DNA of 64,000 bases, taken from NCBI RefSeq assembly GCF_900111235.1, contig NZ_FOJI01000008.1, positions 124,001 to 188,000 of the forward strand, in the 5' to 3' direction. The DNA is from [Clostridium] fimetarium. Its GTDB lineage: Bacteria > Bacillota > Clostridia > Lachnospirales > Lachnospiraceae. Positions 1 through 7,652 of this stretch are shown here, one piece after another (within the stretch, counting starts at the first letter, position 1; the number at the start of each line of letters is the position of its first letter). The notes beneath the pieces were generated by a model. That model was not told where the DNA came from and did not search any database. It saw only the letters and a program-made list of their open reading frames with translations. Both the position numbers and the translations under genes were made by a program.

Positions 1-88
1 CATTTCGCCGCCGACCGGCTGAAAACAGCGCCCTTTGCTGTTTGAAGGAAAGGCAAGGCAAATACATCATTATAAATGATTATTCACT
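1..88. repeat. Structured repeat, copy A (left arm cut by window edge)
   Basis: This is a short form of the repeat also present at 167-349 and 26999-27180. It has the same left core (GACCGGCTGAAA near 13-24) and right core (TTGAAGGAAAGGCAAGG near 42-58). AAACAGC at 23-29 pairs perfectly with GCTGTTT at 37-43 around a 7-base loop. The long internal hairpin found in the other copies is absent. The right outer arm is 60-88; its partner would lie just before base 1. Confidence 0.8.
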
Positions 89-166
89 CAACACCTTCAA
101 CCCAGTTATGCCCTTTTTTTCGCCCTTCGTTGACTAAAGTGCCATAACTCACTCCAACACGTAACC

Positions 167-349
167 AGTGAATAACCATTTATCATTATGCATTTCGCCG
201 CCGACCGGCTGAAAGCAGCGTTAATATTTTGTCATGACTCAGATGAAAAATGAGCGAAGCGAGTCTTTTCATCATCTCTGAGGCATGTAAAAAATATGCT
301 GCTTGAAGGAAAGGCAAGGCAAATGCATAATTATAAATGGTTATTCACT
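167..349. repeat. Structured repeat, copy B (complete)
   Basis: The outer arms 167-195 and 321-349 are reverse complements at 28 of 29 positions. Inside them AAGCAGC (213-219) pairs with GCTGCTT (298-304). A nested hairpin pairs CATG 233-236 with 284-287, CTCAG 238-242 with CTGAG 278-282, and ATGAAAA 243-249 with TTTTCAT 266-272. The element starts 28 bases beyond the stop codon of the minus-strand gene at 378-1298, so it would be in that gene's 3' untranslated region. I do not recognise the family. Confidence 0.85.
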
Positions 350-377
350 CAACACCTCCATCCTCGAGTTACCCCCC

Positions 378-1298
378 TTAAATCTCCCCCTTCTTTCGGC
401 GCCTGCTTTTTTGTACATTCGAACGATTACGACAAGCCGGACTGCAATATTTTTCTCTATTTGACAAAGCAATATAGAAATCCCCACAATGCTCGCAGCA
501 ACTTAATAATATATTTTTATCGGTCACAGCAAACGCATAGATTGTCTCTATCGTAGTTTTGAGTGAATCGAATTCCCAAGAAATAAACGTTTTATCCAAT
601 TGGTTAATCGTAAATCCTATCTTGTTCGCTTTGAACGCGTCCGCTAAAATTGTAACATCATCGGTAAGATGATTGGTGGAATCTCTATAGACCAAAAGCT
701 GTTTGAAATGTTTTGAAAGCATCCCCGCAAATTCCATGATCCATTCTAATCGCTCACTATAAAACTTTGAGAATATCAAATCCATTACGATTGGTCTTTT
801 ACCGTAGAACTTTGGAGAGTCCTCAGCCTTAACCAAATCAATACTATTTTTATAATATTTCAATCGAATATCATCCGGTCCCACAAAAGGGATGAACAAA
901 TTTATATAATCTTCAGCATTCATATTTTTTTCTTTTATACTAATGTAATTTTTATCAATAATAAGTATTTCGTTGTCGCCTAGAATATTCTGATTAAATG
1001 TACTAGCACTAATCAAACCCAAAAGTCCATATTTTTTTACAAAAATCATAGTAAGTTTTTTTACAATTTCTAATGTGTCTTGAGATTTATTCTCATCATA
1101 AATTCTTGATGCATTACCAACTTTCAAAAAGTCTATTATGATATCCTCTGCAACGTCAAATGGATTGTACATTGAAAATGTGGCTTCCTCTGTTGGTGTT
1201 ATGTAAATATTTCCTTCTAAGTCATTTTTATATTCATAATCACTGTATTTAATCCAATCAGTAGCAAACCCACCAATCAAGCATATTTTTCTTTCCAT
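378..1298 (-). CDS. Hypothetical protein with C-terminal CGNR-like zinc finger
   Basis: A 306-residue protein of unrecognised overall family. The last 40 residues carry a CxxC (CEHC) and a CxxxC (CSPAC) pair followed by a basic tail rich in Arg and Lys. This resembles the treble-clef-like CGNR zinc finger found at the C-terminus of putative transcriptional regulators. The first 260 residues show no signal peptide or membrane segment and match no domain I know, so a nucleic-acid-binding role is inferred from the tail alone. The start is supported by GAAAGGAA about 10 bases upstream. A near-perfect promoter lies at 1339-1367. The gene stands alone, divergent from the lrgAB cluster, and is followed by repeat copy B. 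Confidence 0.75.
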   Translation of the reverse strand: MERKICLIGGFATDWIKYSDYEYKNDLEGNIYITPTEEATFSMYNPFDVAEDIIIDFLKVGNASRIYDENKSQDTLEIVKKLTMIFVKKYGLLGLISASTFNQNILGDNEILIIDKNYISIKEKNMNAEDYINLFIPFVGPDDIRLKYYKNSIDLVKAEDSPKFYGKRPIVMDLIFSKFYSERLEWIMEFAGMLSKHFKQLLVYRDSTNHLTDDVTILADAFKANKIGFTINQLDKTFISWEFDSLKTTIETIYAFAVTDKNILLSCCEHCGDFYIALSNREKYCSPACRNRSNVQKSRRRKKGEI

Positions 1299-1338
1299 AA
1301 AATTATTCCTTTCATATTAACTCTTATCTCTGTTAATT

Positions 1339-1367
1339 ATTATATGTAATATGAATTCATATGTCAA
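1339..1367 (-). promoter_or_regulatory. Consensus sigma-A promoter with palindromic spacer
   Basis: On the minus strand TTGACA (1362-1367) and TATAAT (1339-1344) are exact consensus hexamers with a 17-base spacer. The spacer contains the perfect 14-base palindrome ATATGAATTCATAT (1349-1362), which touches the -35 box and could be an operator. It drives the zinc-finger gene ending at 378. Confidence 0.75.
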
Positions 1368-1421
1368 CTATTACATTGATAAATAAGTTCATACTATATC
1401 TCCGGACTGCTAAAAATGATA

Positions 1422-1450
1422 TTGACTTATCAATCATTACGTACTAGAAT
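1422..1450 (+). promoter_or_regulatory. Promoter of the lrgAB cluster
   Basis: TTGACT (1422-1427) and TAGAAT (1445-1450) are separated by 17 bases. Transcription would start near 1457, inside the operator palindrome that follows. Confidence 0.7.
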
Positions 1451-1454
1451 ATAC

Positions 1455-1475
1455 AGAATTGGTGCTACCAATTCT
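1455..1475 (+). promoter_or_regulatory. Operator for a FadR/PdhR-type GntR regulator
   Basis: AGAATTGGT-GCT-ACCAATTCT is a perfect palindrome with 9-base arms. Its core TTGGT-N3-ACCAA matches the operator type known for PdhR/LldR members of the FadR branch of GntR regulators. A regulator of that branch is encoded at 3226-3909 as the last gene of the cluster. The site covers the expected transcription start, which suits repression. Binding by this regulator is inferred. Confidence 0.7.
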
Positions 1476-1491
1476 AAGAAATGAGGTATTT

Positions 1492-1845
1492 ATGAGGTCT
1501 ACAAAGCAATTCGGATTAATTTTAGCCGTTACATTTATTGGAGAAATATTGCGATTTTTAATTCCACTTCCTATACCAGCAAGTATCTATGGACTTGTTA
1601 TTATGCTGATTGTATTAAAGACTGGAATTGTTAAACTTGAACAAGTGAAAAATGCAGCGGGATTTTTGATTGAAATAATGCCCTTGATGTTTATTCCAGC
1701 AGCTGTGGGGATTCTGGTCTCATGGGATGCCTTGAAAGATATCTATATTCCTATCATATTCATTACCATAACCACAACCATTATTGTAATGGTTGTTACC
1801 GGAAGAATCACACAATTTATTATACGTATAGAAAAGAGAAAATAA
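1492..1845 (+). CDS. lrgA: LrgA/CidA family membrane protein
   Basis: A 117-residue holin-like membrane protein with about four hydrophobic segments and the LrgA/CidA hallmark stretch PLPIPASIYGLVIML early in the chain. LrgA acts with LrgB in the cytoplasmic membrane. The family is linked to control of murein hydrolases and, in some bacteria, to pyruvate or overflow-metabolite transport. The ATG at 1492 is chosen over an upstream in-frame TTG at 1459 because GAGG lies 5 bases before it and the TTG falls inside the operator. The lrgB start follows the stop codon directly. Confidence 0.88.
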   Translation: MRSTKQFGLILAVTFIGEILRFLIPLPIPASIYGLVIMLIVLKTGIVKLEQVKNAAGFLIEIMPLMFIPAAVGILVSWDALKDIYIPIIFITITTTIIVMVVTGRITQFIIRIEKRK

Positions 1846-2541
1846 ATGAGTAATATATTATGTAGTTCAACATTTTTTGGAGTATTTATCAGTATTATTG
1901 GCTATGAATTAGGGCTATTTCTAAAAAAGACTTTTAAGAAAGCAATCTTTAACCCATTACTAATCTCAATTATATTTGTCATTGTTGTTTTATTGCTATT
2001 CCATGTTGATTATGGTAGCTATAATAATGGAGCAAAGTTTCTAAGTTATCTTCTTACCCCGGCAACGGTATGTCTTGCAATCCCACTGTATGAGCAGCTT
2101 GATTTATTAAAGCAAAATTTTAAAGCTATCATTATTGGTATTGTATCAGGCGTTTTGACAAGTTTGGGATGCGTCTTTTTATTTTCACTACTATTTCATT
2201 TCTCGCATAATCAATATGTAACTTTGTTGCCAAAATCAATTACAACAGCAATTGGAATGGGAATATCTGAAGAATTAGGAGGCATAGTCACAATCACCGT
2301 TGCTGTAATTATAGTTACCGGTGTTCTTGGAAATATAATTGCAGAAACTGCCTGTAAAATATTTCATATTGAAGAACCAATCGCAAAGGGCATTGCCATC
2401 GGTTCTGCCGCTCATGCAATCGGTACAGCCAAAGCAATGGAAATGGGAGAAATAGAAGGCGCAATGAGTAGCCTTGCCATCGCAGTCGCTGGGTTATTAA
2501 CGGTCGTTGGTGCTTCGATATTTGCTAATTTCATTCATTAA
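1846..2541 (+). CDS. lrgB: LrgB family membrane protein
   Basis: A 231-residue polytopic membrane protein of normal LrgB length. The conserved region is visible, with LPKSITTAIGMGISEELGG near the middle and AIGSAAHAIGTAKAMEMGE towards the C-terminus. It is the partner of LrgA. Its ATG follows the lrgA stop codon with no gap, so the two are probably translationally coupled. Confidence 0.92.
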   Translation: MSNILCSSTFFGVFISIIGYELGLFLKKTFKKAIFNPLLISIIFVIVVLLLFHVDYGSYNNGAKFLSYLLTPATVCLAIPLYEQLDLLKQNFKAIIIGIVSGVLTSLGCVFLFSLLFHFSHNQYVTLLPKSITTAIGMGISEELGGIVTITVAVIIVTGVLGNIIAETACKIFHIEEPIAKGIAIGSAAHAIGTAKAMEMGEIEGAMSSLAIAVAGLLTVVGASIFANFIH

Positions 2542-2619
2542 TTTGAAATTTCTATACTTGTAAGTATTTTGCTACAATATGATTTTAATTGCCATTTTCG
2601 GCAGAAAAGAGGAACAAAT

Positions 2620-3204
2620 ATGATAATTTCTATAGGACGTGAATATGGAAGCGGTGGGCATGAAATAGGTAAAAAGCTTGCAAAAAAGTATGGGATAAAA
2701 TTCTATGACAAACAAGCGCTTATTAAAATAGCAAAAGAAAATGGCTATTATGATGAAATAATTTCTTTCTATGAAGAAAAGCCTGTTAATAGCCTTTTAT
2801 ATGCTATTGCTATGAATTCCTATTCCGATGAAATAGGTGAAAAACAATTTGAAATAATCAAGAAAATTACCAAACTTGAGTCGTGCGTTATAATTGGCAG
2901 ATGTAGCAATTATATTTTCAAAAGAAACGATAACTTTACAAGTGTATTTATTCATGCTGACATCGAAAAAAGGATACGAAGAGTCACTGATATATATGAA
3001 AATCATGTAAAAAACATAAGGTCAGTTATTGAAAATACTGATAAACAAAGAGCATCATTTCACAACTATTATACAGATGAGAATTGGGGAGATTCACGCA
3101 ATTATCAGCTTACAATAGATAGCGGTGAAATTGGAATTGATGCATCCGTTGAACTAATATCCGATTTTATTGAAAACAAAAAGAATAATGATTGGATTAA
3201 ATAA
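2620..3204 (+). CDS. Cytidylate kinase-like family protein
   Basis: A 194-residue P-loop protein of the cytidylate-kinase-like family (Pfam Cytidylate_kin2 type). The N-terminus carries ISIGREYGSGGHEIGKKLA, the variant nucleotide-binding loop of this family, followed by KFYDKQAL. It is distinct from the housekeeping Cmk at 60812-61477. The substrate is unknown; members often sit beside transporters and regulators. The ATG at 2620 is preferred over an upstream TTG because AGAGGAAC precedes it. It lies 78 bases after lrgB and 21 before the GntR gene, so it is probably part of the operon. A kinase beside LrgAB is an unusual arrangement to me. Confidence 0.82.
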   Translation: MIISIGREYGSGGHEIGKKLAKKYGIKFYDKQALIKIAKENGYYDEIISFYEEKPVNSLLYAIAMNSYSDEIGEKQFEIIKKITKLESCVIIGRCSNYIFKRNDNFTSVFIHADIEKRIRRVTDIYENHVKNIRSVIENTDKQRASFHNYYTDENWGDSRNYQLTIDSGEIGIDASVELISDFIENKKNNDWIK

Positions 3205-3225
3205 TCTTATACGAGAAGGAACCCT

Positions 3226-3909
3226 ATGGAAAACAGAGAATATTCAAAAGTAATTAATTATATCAAAACAATGATTTCAGAGTCTAGACTGCATCAAGGG
3301 GATAAACTACCTACAGAGCGTGAACTTGCCAACACTTTATCCATCGGAAGGTATTCAATACGTGAGGCTTTAAGAATTATGGATAGTATGGGGATGATTG
3401 ATAGCAGGCAGGGTTCTGGAAACTATCTTGTCCCCAACATTGGCAAGAATCTGGCTGAGTCTGTGAAAATGATGCTTATGGTTAAACAAGTGAATTATCT
3501 GGAAATCAGTCAGCTAAGAAGGGCCATAGAACTATATGCCTATGGCTGTGCCATAAATAATCTTACACCAGAAAAAACAAATGAAATGAATCAGATTTTG
3601 GAAGAAATGAAAATTGCATCAGGAATTAAACGAGCCAAATTAGACAAACAATTTCATGACGCAATTATATTGGGATCAAATAATAATCTCATTATTAGCA
3701 TAATGGAATCCCTATCAGAAGTCTGCCAAGGCTCTATAGACAAAGTAGTACATAATTCATCAATGGAACTAAAAGAAAAATTAATGGAAACGCATGTGGA
3801 AATGTTAAAATATCTTATAGAAAAAAATATAGAAAAAGGGAAAGATGCAATCAACAAACATTATCATATAGCGGATCTTGAATATTCCAAGAGCCCTAAC
3901 GATATCTAA
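3226..3909 (+). CDS. GntR family regulator, FadR subfamily
   Basis: A 227-residue regulator. Residues 1-70 form a GntR winged helix (RELANTLSIGRYSIREALRI, then the wing MIDSRQGSGNYL). Residues from about 90 onward are an all-helical FCD-type effector domain (ISQLRRAIELYAYGCAI). FadR-branch regulators bind carboxylic acids such as pyruvate, lactate or gluconate. It closes the lrgAB-kinase cluster, and the palindrome at 1455-1475 is of the type this branch binds, so autoregulated repression of the cluster is likely. The effector is not visible from sequence. Confidence 0.9.
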   Translation: MENREYSKVINYIKTMISESRLHQGDKLPTERELANTLSIGRYSIREALRIMDSMGMIDSRQGSGNYLVPNIGKNLAESVKMMLMVKQVNYLEISQLRRAIELYAYGCAINNLTPEKTNEMNQILEEMKIASGIKRAKLDKQFHDAIILGSNNNLIISIMESLSEVCQGSIDKVVHNSSMELKEKLMETHVEMLKYLIEKNIEKGKDAINKHYHIADLEYSKSPNDI

Positions 3910-3934
3910 ATTTATTTAAATCTTTTATAATTAG

Positions 3935-3979
3935 ATTCTATATATCAATTCTATATATTAATTCTATATATTAATTCTA
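3935..3979. repeat. 13-bp tandem repeat, about 3.4 units
   Basis: ATTCTATATAT(C/T)A recurs at 3935, 3948 and 3961, with a partial fourth copy at 3974. It lies between the convergent gntR gene and the gene at 4000-4239. Confidence 0.85.
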
Positions 3980-3999
3980 AGAAAAAAAGGGAAAAATAA

Positions 4000-4239
4000 T
4001 CAGCACTCCTCCTCGTCAAATTCCGCGATTACAAAATATCCCCTATTGGTTTCTCCAATTTCTTTAACCACACCACTTTTGGACTTTAATCTTTCTATTG
4101 TTGTATAATTCCCTGACATTGCAACTGCAGGTTCAATTGTATAATAATAACTGCTTGGTAGTTTTCCCTCAGTGATTTCAACTCTATCTCCTGCCTTCAC
4201 TAAGTTCGGTCTGCTCATTGTAAATTCCATCTTGCGCAT
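4000..4239 (-). CDS. Small hypothetical protein
   Basis: A 79-residue soluble, mostly beta-rich protein that I do not recognise. It has an SH3/KOW-like feel (AGDRVEITEGKLP, then KSGVVKEIGETNRGYFVIAEF) and ends in an acidic tail DEEEC. AGGAAG precedes the ATG by about 9 bases. It may be co-transcribed after the CPBP protease gene, whose stop codon lies 50 bases upstream. Confidence 0.6.
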   Translation of the reverse strand: MRKMEFTMSRPNLVKAGDRVEITEGKLPSSYYYTIEPAVAMSGNYTTIERLKSKSGVVKEIGETNRGYFVIAEFDEEEC

Positions 4240-4289
4240 AAATACACTTCCTTTTCTATTTTAAATTAAGATTATGTTTAAGAACAGTG

Positions 4290-4907
4290 TTACATACTAC
4301 TTTTCTTGATCCTATATCTTGAAAATCCAATTGCTGATATATTAAACACCATATGCAAAAAGATTGAAGGTAGTATTGATTGAGTAATTAGTACTATATT
4401 CGCAAAGAAATATCCTCCTATAAATGCAAATACTACATATCTAATACTCTCTTTTTTAAGTCCAAAATATTGAAAGTGCATAACACCAAACAATAACGCG
4501 GATAATACCACTGCATATTTATCATTTAATAATCCAACATTAACAAGAATAAATAATATTACTCCACGAAAAAGTATTTCTTCAAACACCGGAAATATAA
4601 TACAAAAGTCAAAATCATCTCTCTTATTTACTGTTTTATATCCTGAAACATAACCTAAAACACAGGCAAATACAGCAATTTTTAAAATTTCAATTATGAT
4701 TTTTTTGTTGTAAAAAAATTCAATTGATATTTTTCTCAATAAACTATCCGGATAAATTAATGCAATAATCAAAATCAGAACTGCCCATATATAAGTATAA
4801 TACTTTTTAATGAATTTTGTATCTTTTAATCTCATAAGTATTGTATAAAGAATAATATATAGAAAAGATAACATGCAACATCCAATAATGCTAATTAAAG
4901 ATTCCAC
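4290..4907 (-). CDS. CPBP family intramembrane metalloprotease
   Basis: A membrane protein of about 205 residues with six or more hydrophobic segments. It shows the CPBP (CAAX protease/bacteriocin-processing, Abi) motifs: EEILFRG for EExxxR, GVMHFQYFG, and a final HMVFN for HxxxN. Family members are glutamate- and histidine-dependent intramembrane proteases linked to bacteriocin immunity or membrane-protein processing. The GTG at 4907 is preferred because GGAGGGAG lies about 9 bases before it. An in-frame TTG at 4925 overlaps that Shine-Dalgarno and would leave it unused. The substrate is unknown. Confidence 0.8.
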   Translation of the reverse strand: MESLISIIGCCMLSFLYIILYTILMRLKDTKFIKKYYTYIWAVLILIIALIYPDSLLRKISIEFFYNKKIIIEILKIAVFACVLGYVSGYKTVNKRDDFDFCIIFPVFEEILFRGVILFILVNVGLLNDKYAVVLSALLFGVMHFQYFGLKKESIRYVVFAFIGGYFFANIVLITQSILPSIFLHMVFNISAIGFSRYRIKKSSM

Positions 4908-4936
4908 CTCATAACTCCCTCCCAATGAAATATAGC

Positions 4937-7021
4937 TTAAATATTTAATTTGTTAATCAGTTTTTCGGTCTGTTTTAACAATTTTTCTTTTAATATCTGA
5001 TTTTCATCCCTTAATAATTCTGGATCTATGGTCATTATTTCATTTACAGCATCACTTGCGTCTTTTAGAATCAAGGCATCTGTAAATATATCTCCTATAC
5101 CAAACTCCATAATTCCACTTTGCCTGATTCCAAAGAAATCACCTGGTCCCCTTAATTTCATATCTTCTTCCGCGATTTTAAATCCATCATTTGATTTGTT
5201 TAATATGTCCAAGCGTTCTTTTGTTTTTTTACTCCTAGAATCACTTACAAATATACAATATGATTGATCCCCGCCTCTTCCAACGCGGCCCCTTAGCTGA
5301 TGAAGCTGTGCCAGGCCGAATCTATCTGCATTTTCTATCAGCATCACTGTAGAATTAGGGACATTTACCCCTACTTCAATAACAGTTGTTGATACTAATA
5401 CATCAATTTGACCCGCTGTGAATTTTTCCATTATTTCATTTTTCATAGAAGATTTCATTTTTCCATGCAGATACTCAATAGAAACGGTTTTAAATGTTCC
5501 ATCGCTTGTCATTATCTTTGGCATGCCTTCTTTGAGCATCATTGAATAATCAACCACATTTTCTGCCTCTACATTTTCGCTCTCCTCTACCATCGGACAA
5601 ATCACATAGGCTTGTCTGCCCTGTGATACCTGCTCTGATATAAACTGATATGCCTTCGGTCTGTAGCTTTCACCTACAACGCAGTTTTTAATTGGTAAAC
5701 GATTACTTGGCATTTCATCTATAATCGATATATCCAAATCCCCATAAATTATGATCGCAAGCGTTCTTGGTATTGGAGTTGCGCTCATAACAAGAATATG
5801 AGGTTCTTTTCCCTTATTTGAAAGAGCTTCTCTTTGATTCACACCAAATCTATGTTGCTCATCCGTAATTACAAGCGCGAGATTATCATATTGAACTTTT
5901 TCCTGTATAAGCGCATGTGTTCCAATTACAATCTGAGCTTCTCCTGATTGGATTCTCTCATATTCCAGGGTCTTTTCTTTTGCTGTCAATGAACCAGTTA
6001 AGAGTGACAGCTTTATATCTATATTGTATTCTGCAAATAATTGACGAATAGATGCATACTGCTGTTTTGCCAACACTTCCGTTGGAACCATCATAGCTGC
6101 CTGATACCCCTTATAAACGGTGTTCATAAGTGCTAATGTTGCAATTATCGTCTTTCCAGAACCAACATCTCCTTGAATAAGCCTATTCATAAGCTTATCA
6201 CTAGACATATTTTGCTTCACTTCTGCCCATGCCTTTAACTGCGCATTTGTTAATCTATACGGTAACCTCTCAATCATTTTATCCGTTCTATCATCATTTT
6301 GTATATGAAAATGATTAGGCTGTAAATCATTATTATCTTTTAACTGTCGAATTGACATAATAAACATAAAGAATTCTTCAAACACAAGCCTCTTTCTGGC
6401 TTCACAAAAGATTTCCATATTTTTTGGAAAATGTATATTTTTAATTGCAAAATTATATTCGGTCAATTTATATTTTTCTCTTACATATTGGGGAATATAA
6501 TCTTTTTGCAAACTAAATATTTCTAGTGCCTGCGCTACAGCCTTCGTAACAATCTTATTTGATAAGCCTTTTGTAAGGGCATATATTGGCTGCATTTCAT
6601 TTAATAGCTTGGCGTAATCCGACATTGTATACATAACCGGCTGCTCCATTACATATGCTCCATTTTTAAAAATCACGCGCCCTCTGAACACAAATCGATA
6701 CCCCATACGAAGTGTCGTTTTTAAATAAGGCATGTTAAACCAAGTGGCTTTAATCCCTTGTCCTTTTTCATCCTTAATAATAGTTGAAATAATCATTAAA
6801 TTACTAATACGTTTCATATCTGGCGTGTTAGCTACTATACCATCAATTGCGATAGCTGGCTTATCCAAATAATCATTTATATCATTAACAAAAATAGTAT
6901 TTTCATATACATCGTAATCTCGAGGGTAAAAATCGACCAAATCTTCAACGCTGAATATAGAAAGCTTATTTAATAAATCACTTGTTTTCGCTCCAATTCC
7001 TTTCAAATCTTTTAATTGCAC
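4937..7021 (-). CDS. recG: ATP-dependent DNA helicase RecG
   Basis: A protein of about 694 residues, the usual RecG length. It begins with a wedge/OB region, then the helicase core with Walker A GDVGSGKT, the DEQH box in ITDEQHRFGVNQRE, and the later motif RLDILNKSNDGFKIAEEDM with GPGDFFGIRQSG. RecG regresses stalled forks and processes Holliday junctions in the cytoplasm. The GTG start at 7021 is chosen because a GAGGGGGAA ribosome site lies just upstream; the longer in-frame extension would include that site. In many Firmicutes recG follows the asp23-fakA genes; here the sugar cluster separates them. Confidence 0.95.
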   Translation of the reverse strand: MQLKDLKGIGAKTSDLLNKLSIFSVEDLVDFYPRDYDVYENTIFVNDINDYLDKPAIAIDGIVANTPDMKRISNLMIISTIIKDEKGQGIKATWFNMPYLKTTLRMGYRFVFRGRVIFKNGAYVMEQPVMYTMSDYAKLLNEMQPIYALTKGLSNKIVTKAVAQALEIFSLQKDYIPQYVREKYKLTEYNFAIKNIHFPKNMEIFCEARKRLVFEEFFMFIMSIRQLKDNNDLQPNHFHIQNDDRTDKMIERLPYRLTNAQLKAWAEVKQNMSSDKLMNRLIQGDVGSGKTIIATLALMNTVYKGYQAAMMVPTEVLAKQQYASIRQLFAEYNIDIKLSLLTGSLTAKEKTLEYERIQSGEAQIVIGTHALIQEKVQYDNLALVITDEQHRFGVNQREALSNKGKEPHILVMSATPIPRTLAIIIYGDLDISIIDEMPSNRLPIKNCVVGESYRPKAYQFISEQVSQGRQAYVICPMVEESENVEAENVVDYSMMLKEGMPKIMTSDGTFKTVSIEYLHGKMKSSMKNEIMEKFTAGQIDVLVSTTVIEVGVNVPNSTVMLIENADRFGLAQLHQLRGRVGRGGDQSYCIFVSDSRSKKTKERLDILNKSNDGFKIAEEDMKLRGPGDFFGIRQSGIMEFGIGDIFTDALILKDASDAVNEIMTIDPELLRDENQILKEKLLKQTEKLINKLNI

Positions 7022-7045
7022 GTCTATATTTCCCCCTCTAATCCA

Positions 7046-7082
7046 AGAATAGGCAAGCAATTTAAATTTGCTTGCCTATTCT
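7046..7082. other. 37-base near-perfect palindrome in the recG leader
   Basis: AGAATAGGCAAGCAA (7046-7060) pairs perfectly with TTGCTTGCCTATTCT (7068-7082) around a 7-base A/T loop. It lies 24 bases upstream of the recG start. Neither side has a U-tract, so it is not a standard terminator. It could be an attenuator, an mRNA-stability hairpin or a protein site. Confidence 0.75.
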
Positions 7083-7133
7083 CTAATTGTATTATCTATT
7101 TGTAGTTTTCTATTGTAGTTTTCTTGGTACGGT

Positions 7134-7580
7134 CTACTGCATGAGTGAAGCCAATAATTGATTCACTAGTTTCCCATCCGCTTTTCCTTTTACTTTAGGC
7201 ATCAATACTTTCATGATGTTACCCTTGTCCTTACCAGTTGGTACTTCAATTGAAAGTTCTTTCAATGTTTCTTCAATGATAGATTTGATTTCTGCTTCCT
7301 CCATCATCTTTGGTGCATACTCTTCCAGTACTGAGATAGAAAAATTACATTCTTCAATAATATCTGTTCTATCTGCTGGCGCTAATGATAAAGTCTCATG
7401 AAGCTGTTTAATCTGCTTTAAGATAACTTGATCGCCTTCTTCATCCGTAAGCGGTGTCCTATTGTTAATCTCAACATTCTTAAGGTCTCCTAAAAGCAAT
7501 GATAATACTTCTTTTCTCTGCTTTTGCTTTGCCTTCATTGCGACAACCATTTCACTCCTAATTTCATCAATTTTACTCAT
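7134..7580 (-). CDS. yqeY: GatB/YqeY domain protein
   Basis: A 148-residue helical protein of the YqeY family, related to the tail domain of the GatB amidotransferase subunit. Recognisable regions are MVVAMKAKQKQRKEVLSLLL near the N-terminus, the middle SISVLEEYAPKMM and the C-terminal GKADGKLVNQLL. The exact role is unsettled; binding of tRNA is suspected for the family. The ATG at 7580 has GGGAG 6 bases upstream, which favours it over an 18-residue N-terminal extension. It lies upstream of recG on the same strand. Confidence 0.88.
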   Translation of the reverse strand: MSKIDEIRSEMVVAMKAKQKQRKEVLSLLLGDLKNVEINNRTPLTDEEGDQVILKQIKQLHETLSLAPADRTDIIEECNFSISVLEEYAPKMMEEAEIKSIIEETLKELSIEVPTGKDKGNIMKVLMPKVKGKADGKLVNQLLASLMQ

Positions 7581-7652
7581 AAATACTCCCATCCTAACTC
7601 TAAATTTTATTTCATAGATATTTGCATGCATCAACGATTCTTAATCTCAAAA

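Noticed and set aside
296-556. 86-residue plus-strand frame running through repeat copy B
   Set aside because: It begins in the repeat, is antisense to the conserved Cys-rich end of the zinc-finger gene and has no ribosome site.
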